64,000 bases of DNA from Pelagomonas calceolata (lineage: Eukaryota; Sar; Pelagophyceae; Pelagomonadales; Pelagomonadaceae), in contig CAKKNE010000002.1 of the NCBI GenBank assembly GCA_918797485.1, forward strand, positions 4,244,501-4,308,500, given 5' to 3'. The position numbers and the translations under genes are program-made. A model generated the notes under the pieces. It searched no databases, was not told the DNA's origin, and saw only the letters and a program-made list of their open reading frames with translations. Numbering within the stretch: the stretch's first letter is position 1; each line of letters starts with the position of its first letter. Of the stretch, positions 44,884-53,935 are shown piece after piece.

Positions 44884-45054
44884 CCTCTTCTGACCTACCC
44901 CTGACCTCTTCTCCGGCCGCGTGGACCCCCCCGGCCTCGATTCCTAATTATTCTTTTGTCTTCCTATAAATGAGAGCCCAAATTCAGAATTCACCATAGT
45001 CGTACGCCGAGACCATTTCTTTACGAATAGCGCCCAAAGGAGCAGCAGCAAGAA

Positions 45055-45075
45055 GCTAGCGTGTGACATACTAGC
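45055..45075 (-). repeat. Palindromic GCTAG element, copy 9
   Basis: Minus-strand reading: GCTAGTATGTCAC, spacer, GCTAGC. This is the copy farthest from any start codon, inside the gene-poor stretch. Confidence 0.6.
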
Positions 45076-46533
45076 AAATCTAAAGATACGCCTCGATACC
45101 GTCAAAAGAATGACCCAAATTCAGAATATATCCTAGTCGTTCGCCGCGACCAAAGATTTCAGCGTAGCGGCCCGGGAACATAGCCTCGCGCCTCCCGGAA
45201 GGCACCGCCCGCGACATTCGCGGATGAATCTTACGACTCGCCAATTTACACCAGCGATTGACGCCGCCATCTACCGTCCAGATGGTACATTATATCAATT
45301 CCAGCCCAGTTTTCATCCACACTCGACGGAACCGGAGCCGACGGCCCGCGCTCGGAGGGCGGGAAAAGAATTCTACTAGACAACTCCCGAGTTTATGTTC
45401 GTTTCCTTCCGTTTGTTAGTGGTAGAGTCCATCCATAACGCCGGGACGATCCGCTAGCCCCATCTCTTACTTCGTACGAGCCGCGGGATTCGACGACTTC
45501 GGTACCGCGAGTCTATATGAAGACGGGTAAATAAGTAAAGCCTGACAATATCAGCGACGACACCTTCCAGATGGACCATAACGCCGTTGTTCTATTCACG
45601 ATCGACCGACTTGCCCGTTCTCCGCGGACGACGGTGCGTACGCGGGGCACTGAATTGGCCCCAGACCGGCGATTTATAAAATAAATTCGCGTTTGAGGCG
45701 CTTCGGTTACGGGAAGGGCCAGATAACCGGCCTGACTGCTCACTACATTTGATTAAATCCTCCGTATTATACTCGCGGCTCCGCCACTCCGCGACCACAA
45801 GATCTCCTCAATTTGGGCCTAAGACCTGGACCTGCGACCATCAGCCCGTGTACCATCACCGTGGACCATGACGCGATCGTTTGTTTCATGACCGACCGAC
45901 TTATGCGAGGTCCAGATCAAGATGTTCACGTCCCGAGCGTGGGCAGCCAAAAGTACCCTTCTTATAATGTAGATGTCATATACTTGTAATCCACTATCGC
46001 TGGGGTAGTATGGGGTCCGACGAGACCGCTATTACGATTCCTGGGGCCCTAGAGAAATTAACGTTTTTATCGGGAACGAGGCGCCATCGGGTCCAAATTG
46101 CACACTTTTTTCGGGGGCAGATCGGCTCCTGGAGGTCCCTCGGGGTAGATCTGGTAGTGGGTAAGCGCCTGCACCGCATACGCCATCGATGCGACAGTCT
46201 AGTGCTCCCCGAGAGCCCTGGAAGCAAACATTGGCAAAAAGCTGCTATTCCTCTGCGGACTGCTGAGAGAATTCGACCAAAAATGATTGAAGCGGCGGCG
46301 TATGCGGTGTAGGCGTTTGCACGTGTATAGTACCGACCCTAGGCGACCCCAGGGAGACCTCAGGACCACGAATTGACAGGATTTCACTGGCGCGGCCGCC
46401 ATGGATCGTGGAGGCATCGTCGCCGCGAATTAAAAAAAAAATCGTTTCAGTACGTGTCCCATTGATCTCTTTGGACCATTAGCGACACGAACGATACTCG
46501 AACGACTGCATTCGCGTTTTGGATTGCATGCTT

Positions 46534-46556
46534 GCTAGTGTCTTACAGGCGCTAGC
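46534..46556 (+). repeat. Palindromic GCTAG element, copy 10 (close to consensus)
   Basis: GCTAGTGTCTTAC, spacer AGGC, GCTAGC. It lies 83 bp upstream of the DUF900 gene ATG. Confidence 0.75.
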
Positions 46557-46638
46557 TCTAGCTCGGCTCGACTCGGCCAAGCAAATTTTGCGGTGCCAGG
46601 ACGGTTACGGATCAATCCTGCACGCTGTCGCAGTCCTC

Positions 46639-48497
46639 ATGCAGCTCCCGCAACCCAAAGTGCCGAAACCGAAGGCCGCGGTGCCGCTGCCCACGCCGCG
46701 CCTGCCGGGCGGCGCCAAGGCCGCCGCGGTCCAGCCGCCGAAGGCGCCGAGCCGCACGCAGGATCTGCGGGCCGCGTCGCTCGCCTCGCTGACGATCACG
46801 GGCGCGCCGCGGGCACCTCGGGTCGGCGGCGGCCAGGCGCGGCCGCGGCGCGACCGGTCGCCGTCGAAGCCCGTCGGGAATAACGACAGCGCCTTCGGCG
46901 AGGGCGCGTGGCGCTCGTCGAGGCCCATCGAGCGACGAGGCACGACCTTTGAGGTGGTCGTAAGGGTCCCGAACGCGCTCGAAGTCGCGAGGGACCCGCG
47001 GAGCACGCTCGCCAACCCGGCGCTCGTCGTGAGCAAGGTTAATGATACTGCCATCATCGGCGGCTTCGAGGAGGCCGGCCGCGACCGCGCGGCGGGCCAC
47101 AAGGTCGTCGGGCTGCGGGTCGTGGGCATCTCGACGACGCCCCACGTCGTCCAGGCGCCGCCGCCGCCTTCATCATTGGTCGACGCCCAGAAGGCGCTGA
47201 GCGGCCCGCGTACCGAAGAGGACGGCTGCTGTTCCCGCAGTTTGTCGATTGAGGAGTTCCCGAAGTTCGTCTTACTGCAGAAGCCTCCCGACGAGGCCCA
47301 GGAGCCCGTCCTCGCGGACCAGGGGTCGTACACCTGGCGCGACGAGAAGCCCGAGCCGCCCAAGGAAGTTCCCGTCAAAAAGTACCGCCTCACCAAAGTG
47401 TTGGTGGCGACGAATAGGAAACCCGTCCTGAGCGAGGGCGAAGCTGTTTTTTCTTCGACCCTAGACGCGGACGCGGCGTCGCCCGAACTTACCGAAAGGA
47501 AGAGCCACCTCGGCATCTCCGCCCGGGCGCGTGCAGCATCACAAGACCAGGACGAGGGCCTCTGGTGGGGCTGCGCCGTCGTGGCGTGCGACGCGTCAGT
47601 ACCGCGCGACGGGCCCGCGTCGTGTGACATCGAGAACTGGACCTATCTTGGTGGGGACCCGTGTGGAAGTCATCGGTCTACGCTGCCTCTACGCCATCGC
47701 CGCGCCCGTTCGTCTGCTCGAGTCGCTGCCACGCAGGCTGGGAACCAAGAAGCAGAGAGGACGTCCTCGAGGCACTAAAACAAGCGGACGACGACGCCCA
47801 CGTTTATGTCCATGGCTTCAATAACTCGCTCCAGTTCGCATGTCGCACGGCGGCTCTACTAGCGAGGGACCGCGTCGCCATCTGCGTGGCCTGGCCGTCG
47901 AACCCGCCGTTACCTAGATCGTGGGCCATCGCCGCCGTGTTGAGTGTCGCGGAGCGGAACTACACGGCGGCCGAGCAGCAGATGCAGCGGTCCGTGCGGT
48001 CGGTCGCGAACGCGGCGTTGTTGTTACGAGAAGCTTGTAAGCGGCGGCTCGACTGGACGGCTCATTCGATGGGGTGTTATTTGTTATTGTTGGCGCTGCG
48101 GGATGCGACGAAGCCCTTTGCGCGGGTGACTCTGTTAGCGCCCGATGTGCCCACGTGGTTTTTTGTGGACTCCCTCAAGCGAGGCGTGCGGGAGAACGTG
48201 CGGTTCCTGCACTGCTTTCATAGTAGAGACGAAGCGGTGGAGATCTCGCGGCAGAGGCGCGGATTGGACTTCCCGGTCCCGGGCAACGGCGCAGTGTTGC
48301 CGAACAGGCCCGGCGTGACGGTGTTAGATTGTTCGCGCTGCGCCGCTACTCTAGGCAACCACGACTATGGAAGGGTCGACTTTGCGTGCGTCTTGGAACA
48401 GGGCGCGTTCTTCGAGGGGGCGCGGCCCGAAGATAGAAAGGCGCTCGAGGACTCGGGGGAGGGCGTGTGGGTGCTGCGGGCGGAGGCTTCGTCTTGA
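46639..48497 (+). CDS. Alpha/beta hydrolase of the DUF900 family, two exons
   Basis: Exons 46639-47650 and 47737-48497 give 590 aa. The N-terminal third is Pro/Arg-rich and disordered. The conserved part starts KVLVATNRKPVLSEGEAVF and, after the intron, has AHVYVHGFNNSLQFACRTAA (oxyanion HGFNN), AICVAWPS, the nucleophile elbow DWTAHSMGCYLLLLAL, LLAPDVP (acid) and NHDYGRVDFA (His). This is the DUF900 esterase/lipase pattern. The substrate is unknown. The intron (47651-47736, 86 nt, GTGGGGACC...CCACGCAG) contains CTACGCCATCGCCGCG. I chose ATG 46639 because the upstream frame runs through a palindromic element. Confidence 0.8.
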
Positions 48498-49410
48498 GGC
48501 GACTAGTGTGTGTGTGTAAACTTTGTGAGCTGAGGTGTCTGTTATATGGGAGCTAGTGGCGCGAGAGCTCGACCAACCCGAGACCAAAACGGGTTTTCCA
48601 GCGGCTCTCATTTGCCAAAAAAATCTTTTAAGCTCCTACAGACCCCATCCTCGTGAGTTTCGGCGCCCCTGACCTTGTCAAAATGGCCGCGCGTCGCAAG
48701 AGCTGTCCTCTTCCGTCTACAAATTGCGAGCGCTGCATGTTTCTTTTGGAAGATGTCCCAAAACTCCGTCGGCTGAGCGCCGCGCGGGCCTGTCACGCGC
48801 GGGCAGACCGCTCATGGACAGCCGACACGACGAAACCGACCATGGGGGCCGCGCGCGCGGCGCGGCGGCGGGCGCCCGCGATACCGCTGAAGGAAATTTC
48901 CAAGGGAGCATCGAGGAGCCCTCGAGGTGCGTGCACCTGCGGAAATGTTCACGGTTTCGTGCTGAATATCATCGTCTACGCTGGCGCGCGCTTCTTGATC
49001 TTGACCTTGATGTCAGTTTTGCCCATGGTTGAGTTGTCTGCGGGGCGCGGGCCGGTTTCCGCGCAACGGTTACGCGCGCGTCCCGGCAACAAACTTTCTG
49101 TGTCTCTGTCAGTGAAGCGCCCGCGGCGCGCGGTTTACTGCGTCGAGCCGCGGCCCGCGGCCGCAACGGCGCGCGTGCAGAGGATCTCTGGCCAGCCAGG
49201 TGGTTTTTCTCTGGTAGGCATGCAATGGCGAGCCGAGATCGCCGCGCGACCGTGGTGTGGCGTGTGACGAGAACCCCTTTAACGTGTGATTTGCGCGCGG
49301 TCGTCGCACGAGTGTGTTTTATGCCGCAATTGCAGATTGGTGGAGGCTGGAGCAAAACCTAGCCGGCGCGGCCGCGGCCGCGCGAGCGAGTCGCTACTTC
49401 GATTACCAAT
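48498..49410. other. No confident gene; weak small frames
   Basis: About 900 bp. A plus frame at 48653-49267 (204 aa) has no recognisable domain. On the minus strand MGKTDIKVKIKKRAPA (start 49025) and a 62-aa frame at 48608-48796 with FWDIFQKKHAALAICRRK could be exons of a small gene, but I cannot join them convincingly. Confidence 0.35.
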
Positions 49411-50546
49411 CTAGGAAGGATTACCCGGTCGCGCATCATCGCCCCGCCCCGCGAACGCGTCGTCCACCGCCCGTTCGCGCTCGTCGATCTCGGCCCGCAG
49501 GCCGTCGATCATCACCTCGAGCACGGCGTCGACGTTGTAGGCCGAGCCCGCTGGCATCCAGAACGCGTACAGCACAGCGAGGGTCACAGCGATCGCGAAC
49601 GTCATCAGCCCGAACAGCACCGCTTGCACGCGCAGCAGCCCGTCCTCCGGCGCGACCGCGGCGCCCGTCGCCGCGGCTAACAAAGGAAAGATGGCCAGCA
49701 CGAGCACCCCAAGCACCGCCAACAATCCAAAATGCGCCGCGGGGAGCTTCCGTTGCAACGCGCCGAGGCGCTGCCCGCGCGCCTCGCGCAGGCTCCGCAC
49801 GGTCTCGTAGACGTCGCCCGGCGAGCCCACGGACGTGAGCCACATGACCTGCGCTCGACGCGGTCCGGACGGTCGCGGCGATGGCGTGCGGGTGGGATCT
49901 CCGACGCCGGGCAGCGAACCTGCTCGAGCGGGTCCGCGTAGTTCGCCGGCGAGCCACCCAACAACGCGGTGACGGGCTCGGCGCTGAGCCGCGTCAGGTC
50001 GTCGTCGACGTAGCGGCGCACATTTTCTAAAAGCTGGGCCGCGTACTCCGGCCGGCCGCGGCTGACGTAGGCGATCTGTTCGAGTAATGCTTTGGCGACC
50101 GACACCTCGGCGAAGAGCGACACGTAGAGCTGCTCCTGTTGATTATACAACCAGGCAAACGTATTGACCAGCAGCAACGAGAACATAACATCAATCGCGT
50201 TCACGTAGTTCTGGAAGTACTGGCCCTCGTCGTTCGCCAGGACCGCGAGGCCCTCGCCGTTGATGAAGGATCGCAGCCATATGGCCAGCGGCCCGAAGGC
50301 GATCGTGCCTACGATGGCGAGGCCGACGCTCGGCGCCAATGCTTTCGCGCCGGTCGCTGCCGCAGCCGCAAACTCGGAGCTGCGCAGCGTCTCGGCGAGC
50401 GGCGCGGTGGTTTCGTCGTATTTTTGCGGCGCCGCACGCAGGGCTACGGTGTGCACGCGCACTGGGGCTCGAGGTAGCAGTAGTGCAGTTACGCAATGTG
50501 TGAGCACCGCGAGAGCCGCGACGCGTCGTCGCGCCATTGCAAGCAT
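49411..50546 (-). CDS. DUF4239-like plastid or membrane protein, two exons
   Basis: Exons 50546-49920 and 49848-49411 give 354 aa. The N-terminus (MARRRVAALAVLTHCVTALL, second ATG at 50537) resembles an organelle presequence ending near LLLPRAP. Membrane segments include VGLAIVGTIAFGPLAIWL, IDVMFSLLLVNTFAWLYN, HFGLLAVLGVLVLAIFPLLA and VLFGLMTFAIAVTLAVLY. The loop VYETVRSLREARGQRLGALQ and the pattern of helices match DUF4239, bestrophin-like membrane proteins of algae and bacteria. The 71-nt intron (49849-49919, GTTCGCTGC...GAGCGCAG) contains CACGCCATCGCCGCGACC. Transport of anions is possible but not shown. Confidence 0.7.
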
Positions 50547-50948
50547 CAATGCTGTCCTTACCCTGGTAAACACTTAGCCGAATGAGCACATCTACGGCCG
50601 TTTTTTGCACGGAGCACTTGCTGCCGCTTTTGCTAGTGCCTATGTCCGCTAGCGCACAATGCCGGCACCAGACGAGAAACCACGCGCACGCCTTCCAGAA
50701 GCAGCGGATCCTTACAACCGCCCTGGACCCCTTCAGACAAAACCCGTCACCTACGCTCAAAAATCTCGACGTCGTAGAGAGCGCAGAGCTCGCAGTAGAG
50801 CCGGACTGGGACGCCGTCGTGATTGCTGCGCGCTCCCACTGCTGCCGCGTCGCTGCAAAACAAGCGTCGGCACTCGTTTCTGCACCGCAGCTTCAAAATC
50901 GCTCTCAGAGGTGAAACAGAAACTGTTGCATAGCTCGCCGTCTCCACA
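50547..50948. other. Divergent intergenic region
   Basis: 402 bp shared by the DUF4239 gene and the GLTP gene, with a palindromic element at 50632-50653. No gene seen. Confidence 0.5.
50632..50653 (+). repeat. Palindromic GCTAG element, copy 11
   Basis: GCTAGTGCCTATG, spacer, GCTAGC. It lies 86 bp upstream of the DUF4239 start and 296 bp upstream of the GLTP start. Confidence 0.65.
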
Positions 50949-51689
50949 ATGCTGCTATTGGGCAAAGCCTGGAAAATAGCGGCCGCCGTCGCCGCGATAC
51001 TGACCGCGAGCCGCCGCGTCATAACAAAACCCACCCTTTTGATCGGCTGCGCCGGCGGCGGCCGGGGAGACTCCGCAGCGAGATGTGCGCTCGAGCGCTC
51101 CGCCAAGCTTTTGAATAAAGCGAGTTCGGGCAAGAAAGTGCCCGTCGAGCAATACTGCGCGGCCATGGAGGCCTTGATGCCCGCCTTTTCCGCCTACGGC
51201 AAGATGTTTGAGAACGCCGCGAGGAAAGACGTCCAGGGAAATGTCGATAAACTCAGAAGCCGAGCAAAGGCCTTGCAGCGCAAGGAGGCGGGAGCAATGG
51301 TCTTGCGCGAGCGGGAGCTCGATCCCGCAAAGACGGAAGCGCCGGATTCCGCAGCACGAGCGCTCTTCTGGATCAACAAGATCGTCAGTCAAATCGCCAT
51401 GTCGTTCGAGTTCTTGCTGGACCGCCCGAACGCGTCGCTCACGCGGTGCGCGACGGACGCCTACGTCAAGACCTGCGGCCCGTACAACAAATTGATCCAC
51501 CGGAACATCGCCAAAGTAATGTTGAAAATCATACCGGACCGCGATTCTTTCGTGCAGATGTACGGCGCCGAGGACATGGCCGAGCTCGCGCCGACGCTGC
51601 GCGCGTGGATCAAGGCCTCGAAGAGCAGTCGCCGCGCGGTCGACGAGTTCTTCCGACGGAATCCTGATCTGGCGCCGCGGCGGCGGTAG
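50949..51689 (+). CDS. Glycolipid transfer protein (GLTP)-like
   Basis: 246 aa. MLLLGKAWKIAAAVAAILTA is a signal anchor or presequence. The GLTP all-helical fold follows: QYCAAMEALMPAFSAYGKMF, KDVQGNVDKLRSRA (Asp/Asn/Lys of the headgroup site), RALFWINKIVSQIAMSFEFL (Trp that stacks on the sugar) and AYVKTCGPYNKLIHRNIAKV (His), ending in IPDRDSFVQMYG. GLTPs carry sphingolipids or ceramide-1-phosphate between membranes. The N-terminal hydrophobic segment is unusual for the soluble family and suggests membrane anchoring or organelle delivery. Confidence 0.8.
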   Translation: MLLLGKAWKIAAAVAAILTASRRVITKPTLLIGCAGGGRGDSAARCALERSAKLLNKASSGKKVPVEQYCAAMEALMPAFSAYGKMFENAARKDVQGNVDKLRSRAKALQRKEAGAMVLRERELDPAKTEAPDSAARALFWINKIVSQIAMSFEFLLDRPNASLTRCATDAYVKTCGPYNKLIHRNIAKVMLKIIPDRDSFVQMYGAEDMAELAPTLRAWIKASKSSRRAVDEFFRRNPDLAPRRR

Positions 51690-51841
51690 GCCCCGCGACG
51701 AAGCCAGATGTAGACCTTGACCGCGCCGCCGACGCGACACCGGACACCGCGTGTCGGCTCGACGGCGTGGAGGGAGTGGCTCGCCGCAGCCACTCCGCGA
51801 AATTAACACTGTGACAGAATAAAAATTAGTACAACAACAAA

Positions 51842-53395
51842 CTACTTGTAGAGCTCATCGTCCTCCGGATCCTCCGGTGGTGGCTCTGGAACGCACTCCT
51901 CGGTCGACTCCTCGAAGTCCGTTCGGCCCGTTTTAGCCGCGTAGGCCTGGGCCGCGGCCATCGTCGGGAACAGCTTGCCCGTCGCGACGCATTTTATAGA
52001 TTTGGCCACGGGGGCAGCGGGCGCGGGCGGCGGCGCCACGTCGTCGCCGGCCTCGAGCCGCCGCCTGCGCGGACGTCGTCTCGACCAGCAGGCGCCTCGA
52101 TGGCGTCGCGACGGACGCACGCCATCGACGCGACGCTGAAGGTCAACTGGGACGCGGCACACAGACATGGCCACGTCGAGCTTGGCCTCGAGCGCGCGCG
52201 CGAGGCGGTCCGCGTCGCTCTTGGCTTTTTCAAGCTCGGCCTCCGCATTTCGGGCGTCGGCCTCGCGCGCGGCTGCGTCGCCCTCCAACGCCGAAGAGAC
52301 CTCCTCGAGGAACTTTAAATCCGACTCCGTCGCTTCCAGCCTTTTTCTATCGCGCGCCGCGCGGCGTTCCAACGCTCGAACTTCAGCTCTCAAGTCCGCG
52401 ACGCGCGCCTCCGCCGCCGCGTCCACCACGCCGCCCGCGCGCGCGGCCAACCGTTGCTCGTAGACGTCGCGCTGCCTAGCTAGCTGCGACCGCAATAATT
52501 GCGTGTACTCCAAAGCCAAACCTTCAAGCTTCCGGTGTTCCTGCGCGTCCGCCGCGTCGACGCTTTCCCCGTCCATCACCAACCTATGGACGTAGTTGCG
52601 GCCACTAAAGTCCCAGACCAGCTGCGACGTTACGGAGACGGCGTAGGCGTGCTTCGTTTGATCGTAGTGGTCCCGGATGTGGGACGATTCCTGAGGATTC
52701 CCCGCGGAGCAGCCCGCGAAGCCGCAAACCACGCACACCCACAAATCTCTCCGTTCATCCGAAGACTTCTGCTCTTCACTCCCGAGAGCGCACGTGGCGC
52801 AGTGCGTCGCTTGGGAGGCGAGTGACGCGTGCAAGTAGCGGCAGACGGGGCACGGTGCGTCGCTCCATCTTCCTAAACACGCGGCGTGGAACGAGTGGTC
52901 GCACGCTGTTGTTAGGACGACGTGGTAGCTCACGTCCAACCTGTCTAGACATACAACACATAAACCGTCCGGCGGCGGCGCCGGCCGCGACTGCCACTCG
53001 ACTTGTTGTACAAAAGCCATCGCTAGTTTGTGTTCTTCTCTGTGAGTTGTCCCATGTAATCTCGCGTAGATCTCCGTGGCGTTTTGTTTTGATGAGCACG
53101 CTATGGTTACAATACATAGTGAGGGCGGCAGGCGCGGCGGCTCGGCGTGCCGAAAGATTCTGATTTCTCTCACGGAGTTCCGGAACGGCGCCAATAACTC
53201 GACGACGTCCGTGGGGACGAAGCGACTCGGCACGCCCACCAAGGCCACGGTGGCCCTTCTCAAATTCGCGTCCGGCAGCGCCTGGCCGTAGTCCCGCTCC
53301 GCTAGACTTTGCGGCGCCTGCGTCAGATGGATCGAGCCTCGATGCAAATGGTCCGCGCCGAGGGCGGGGTTGCCCGTCGTGAAGTGGACCTGCAT
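51842..53395 (-). CDS. BRAP-type E3 ligase (RING + ZnF-UBP + coiled coil)
   Basis: The frame of 517 codons starts at 53395. Domains: a BRAP2 RRM-like fold (ATVALVGVPSRFVPTDVVEL..PSLCIVTIACSS), RING (CVVCLDRLDVSYHVVLTTAC..CPVC), a UBP-type zinc finger (CALGSEEQ..VCVVCGFAGC..HIRDHYDQTKHAYAVS), RNYVHRLVMDGESV, and a coiled coil (about residues 290-420). The tail KCVATGKLFPTMAAAQAYAA resembles a C2H2-like finger without its second Cys. BRAP binds ubiquitin and modulates Ras/MAPK signalling in animals. An in-frame intron of 96 or 102 nt (3' end at 52065, GCGCAG) probably interrupts the coiled coil, since residues encoded at about 52065-52166 break the heptads. Confidence 0.88.
   Translation of the reverse strand: MQVHFTTGNPALGADHLHRGSIHLTQAPQSLAERDYGQALPDANLRRATVALVGVPSRFVPTDVVELLAPFRNSVREIRIFRHAEPPRLPPSLCIVTIACSSKQNATEIYARLHGTTHREEHKLAMAFVQQVEWQSRPAPPPDGLCVVCLDRLDVSYHVVLTTACDHSFHAACLGRWSDAPCPVCRYLHASLASQATHCATCALGSEEQKSSDERRDLWVCVVCGFAGCSAGNPQESSHIRDHYDQTKHAYAVSVTSQLVWDFSGRNYVHRLVMDGESVDAADAQEHRKLEGLALEYTQLLRSQLARQRDVYEQRLAARAGGVVDAAAEARVADLRAEVRALERRAARDRKRLEATESDLKFLEEVSSALEGDAAAREADARNAEAELEKAKSDADRLARALEAKLDVAMSVCRVPVDLQRRVDGVRPSRRHRGACWSRRRPRRRRLEAGDDVAPPPAPAAPVAKSIKCVATGKLFPTMAAAQAYAAKTGRTDFEESTEECVPEPPPEDPEDDELYK
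52065..52166 (-). other. Probable BRAP intron with an internal hairpin
   Basis: On the minus strand the sequence runs from GTCTGTGTGCCGCG to GACGTCCGCGCAG. It contains GCGTCGATGGCGTGCG and then CGCGACGCCATCGAGGCGC, an inverted pair built from the intron core. The length is a multiple of three (102, or 96 if the next GT is used), so the frame stays open. Confidence 0.55.
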
Positions 53396-53935
53396 CGTCT
53401 CGCTCGGCGTCGCGGCGGCGGCGTGTGACTGGTCTCAGAGAGCAGCGGTGCCTCTAGTTTGTTGCGGCGGCGGCGTATTCGCCTCAGAGAGAGCAGTGGT
53501 GCGCAAGCGTCCAGTGTGCGCGATGGGAGGCGCTGAGATGGCCGCACGCGACGGGCACGTAATCTGTCGATAAGGTGGAAGCCTCCGGGCCCTTAATTGC
53601 GAGCACTGCGGCGCTTTAATGCACACAAAAGTCGGGAGTTTGCTCGTTTCTAGTGGCTTACTAAACGCTAGTTCGAAGTCTAGGTTTAAAACGAACCCAC
53701 GCTGGTGGGGCGCTCGTTCATCTCACGTGCTCCTACGCTGTGTGCAGAGTCCTCACTCCAGCGCTGCTTGACCAGAAGCCAAAAATAGCGGCTCCGCGCA
53801 CCGGCTTGAAACGTAAAGCGCAGCAGTGCTGCTGCAAGCGTTGCAGCGGCGTTCACCGCCGGACGCGCGCTATATATACGATTGCGGCGCATACAGCCTT
53901 GCGAGCTACGTAGCCTCACCGCAAGCGGAAAAAAA
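53396..53935. other. Divergent intergenic region
   Basis: 540 bp between the BRAP gene and the RING-BRCT gene, containing a palindromic element at 53650-53671. A long minus frame crosses it but is an antisense shadow. Confidence 0.5.
53650..53671 (+). repeat. Palindromic GCTAG element, copy 12
   Basis: CTAGTGGCTTAC, spacer TAAAC, GCTAG. It lies 255 bp upstream of the BRAP start and 265 bp upstream of the RING-BRCT start. Confidence 0.65.

Larger units (their letters stand above)
44884..46638. other. Gene-poor stretch with diverged repeats
   Basis: This is the largest gap. It is lower in GC than its flanks and its frames are short. Two pairs of diverged repeats are visible: CCCAAATTCAGAAT followed by AGTCGTNCGCCG (44977-45035 and 45114-45173), and GGACCATNACGC followed by CGACCGACTT (45573-45614 and 45862-45901). 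TGACCTCTTCTGACCTACCCC is tandemly repeated at 44881-44911. Two palindromic elements lie here (45055, 46534). I see no gene. Confidence 0.55.

Noticed and set aside
45513-45798. Two overlapping minus frames (76 and 68 codons) in the gene desert
   Set aside because: They are short, mutually overlapping in different frames, and match no motif I know.
48503-48556. Possible fourteenth palindromic element (CTAGTGTGTGTG ... GCTAG)
   Set aside because: The spacing between the halves is far longer than in the 13 accepted copies and the left half runs into a TG repeat.
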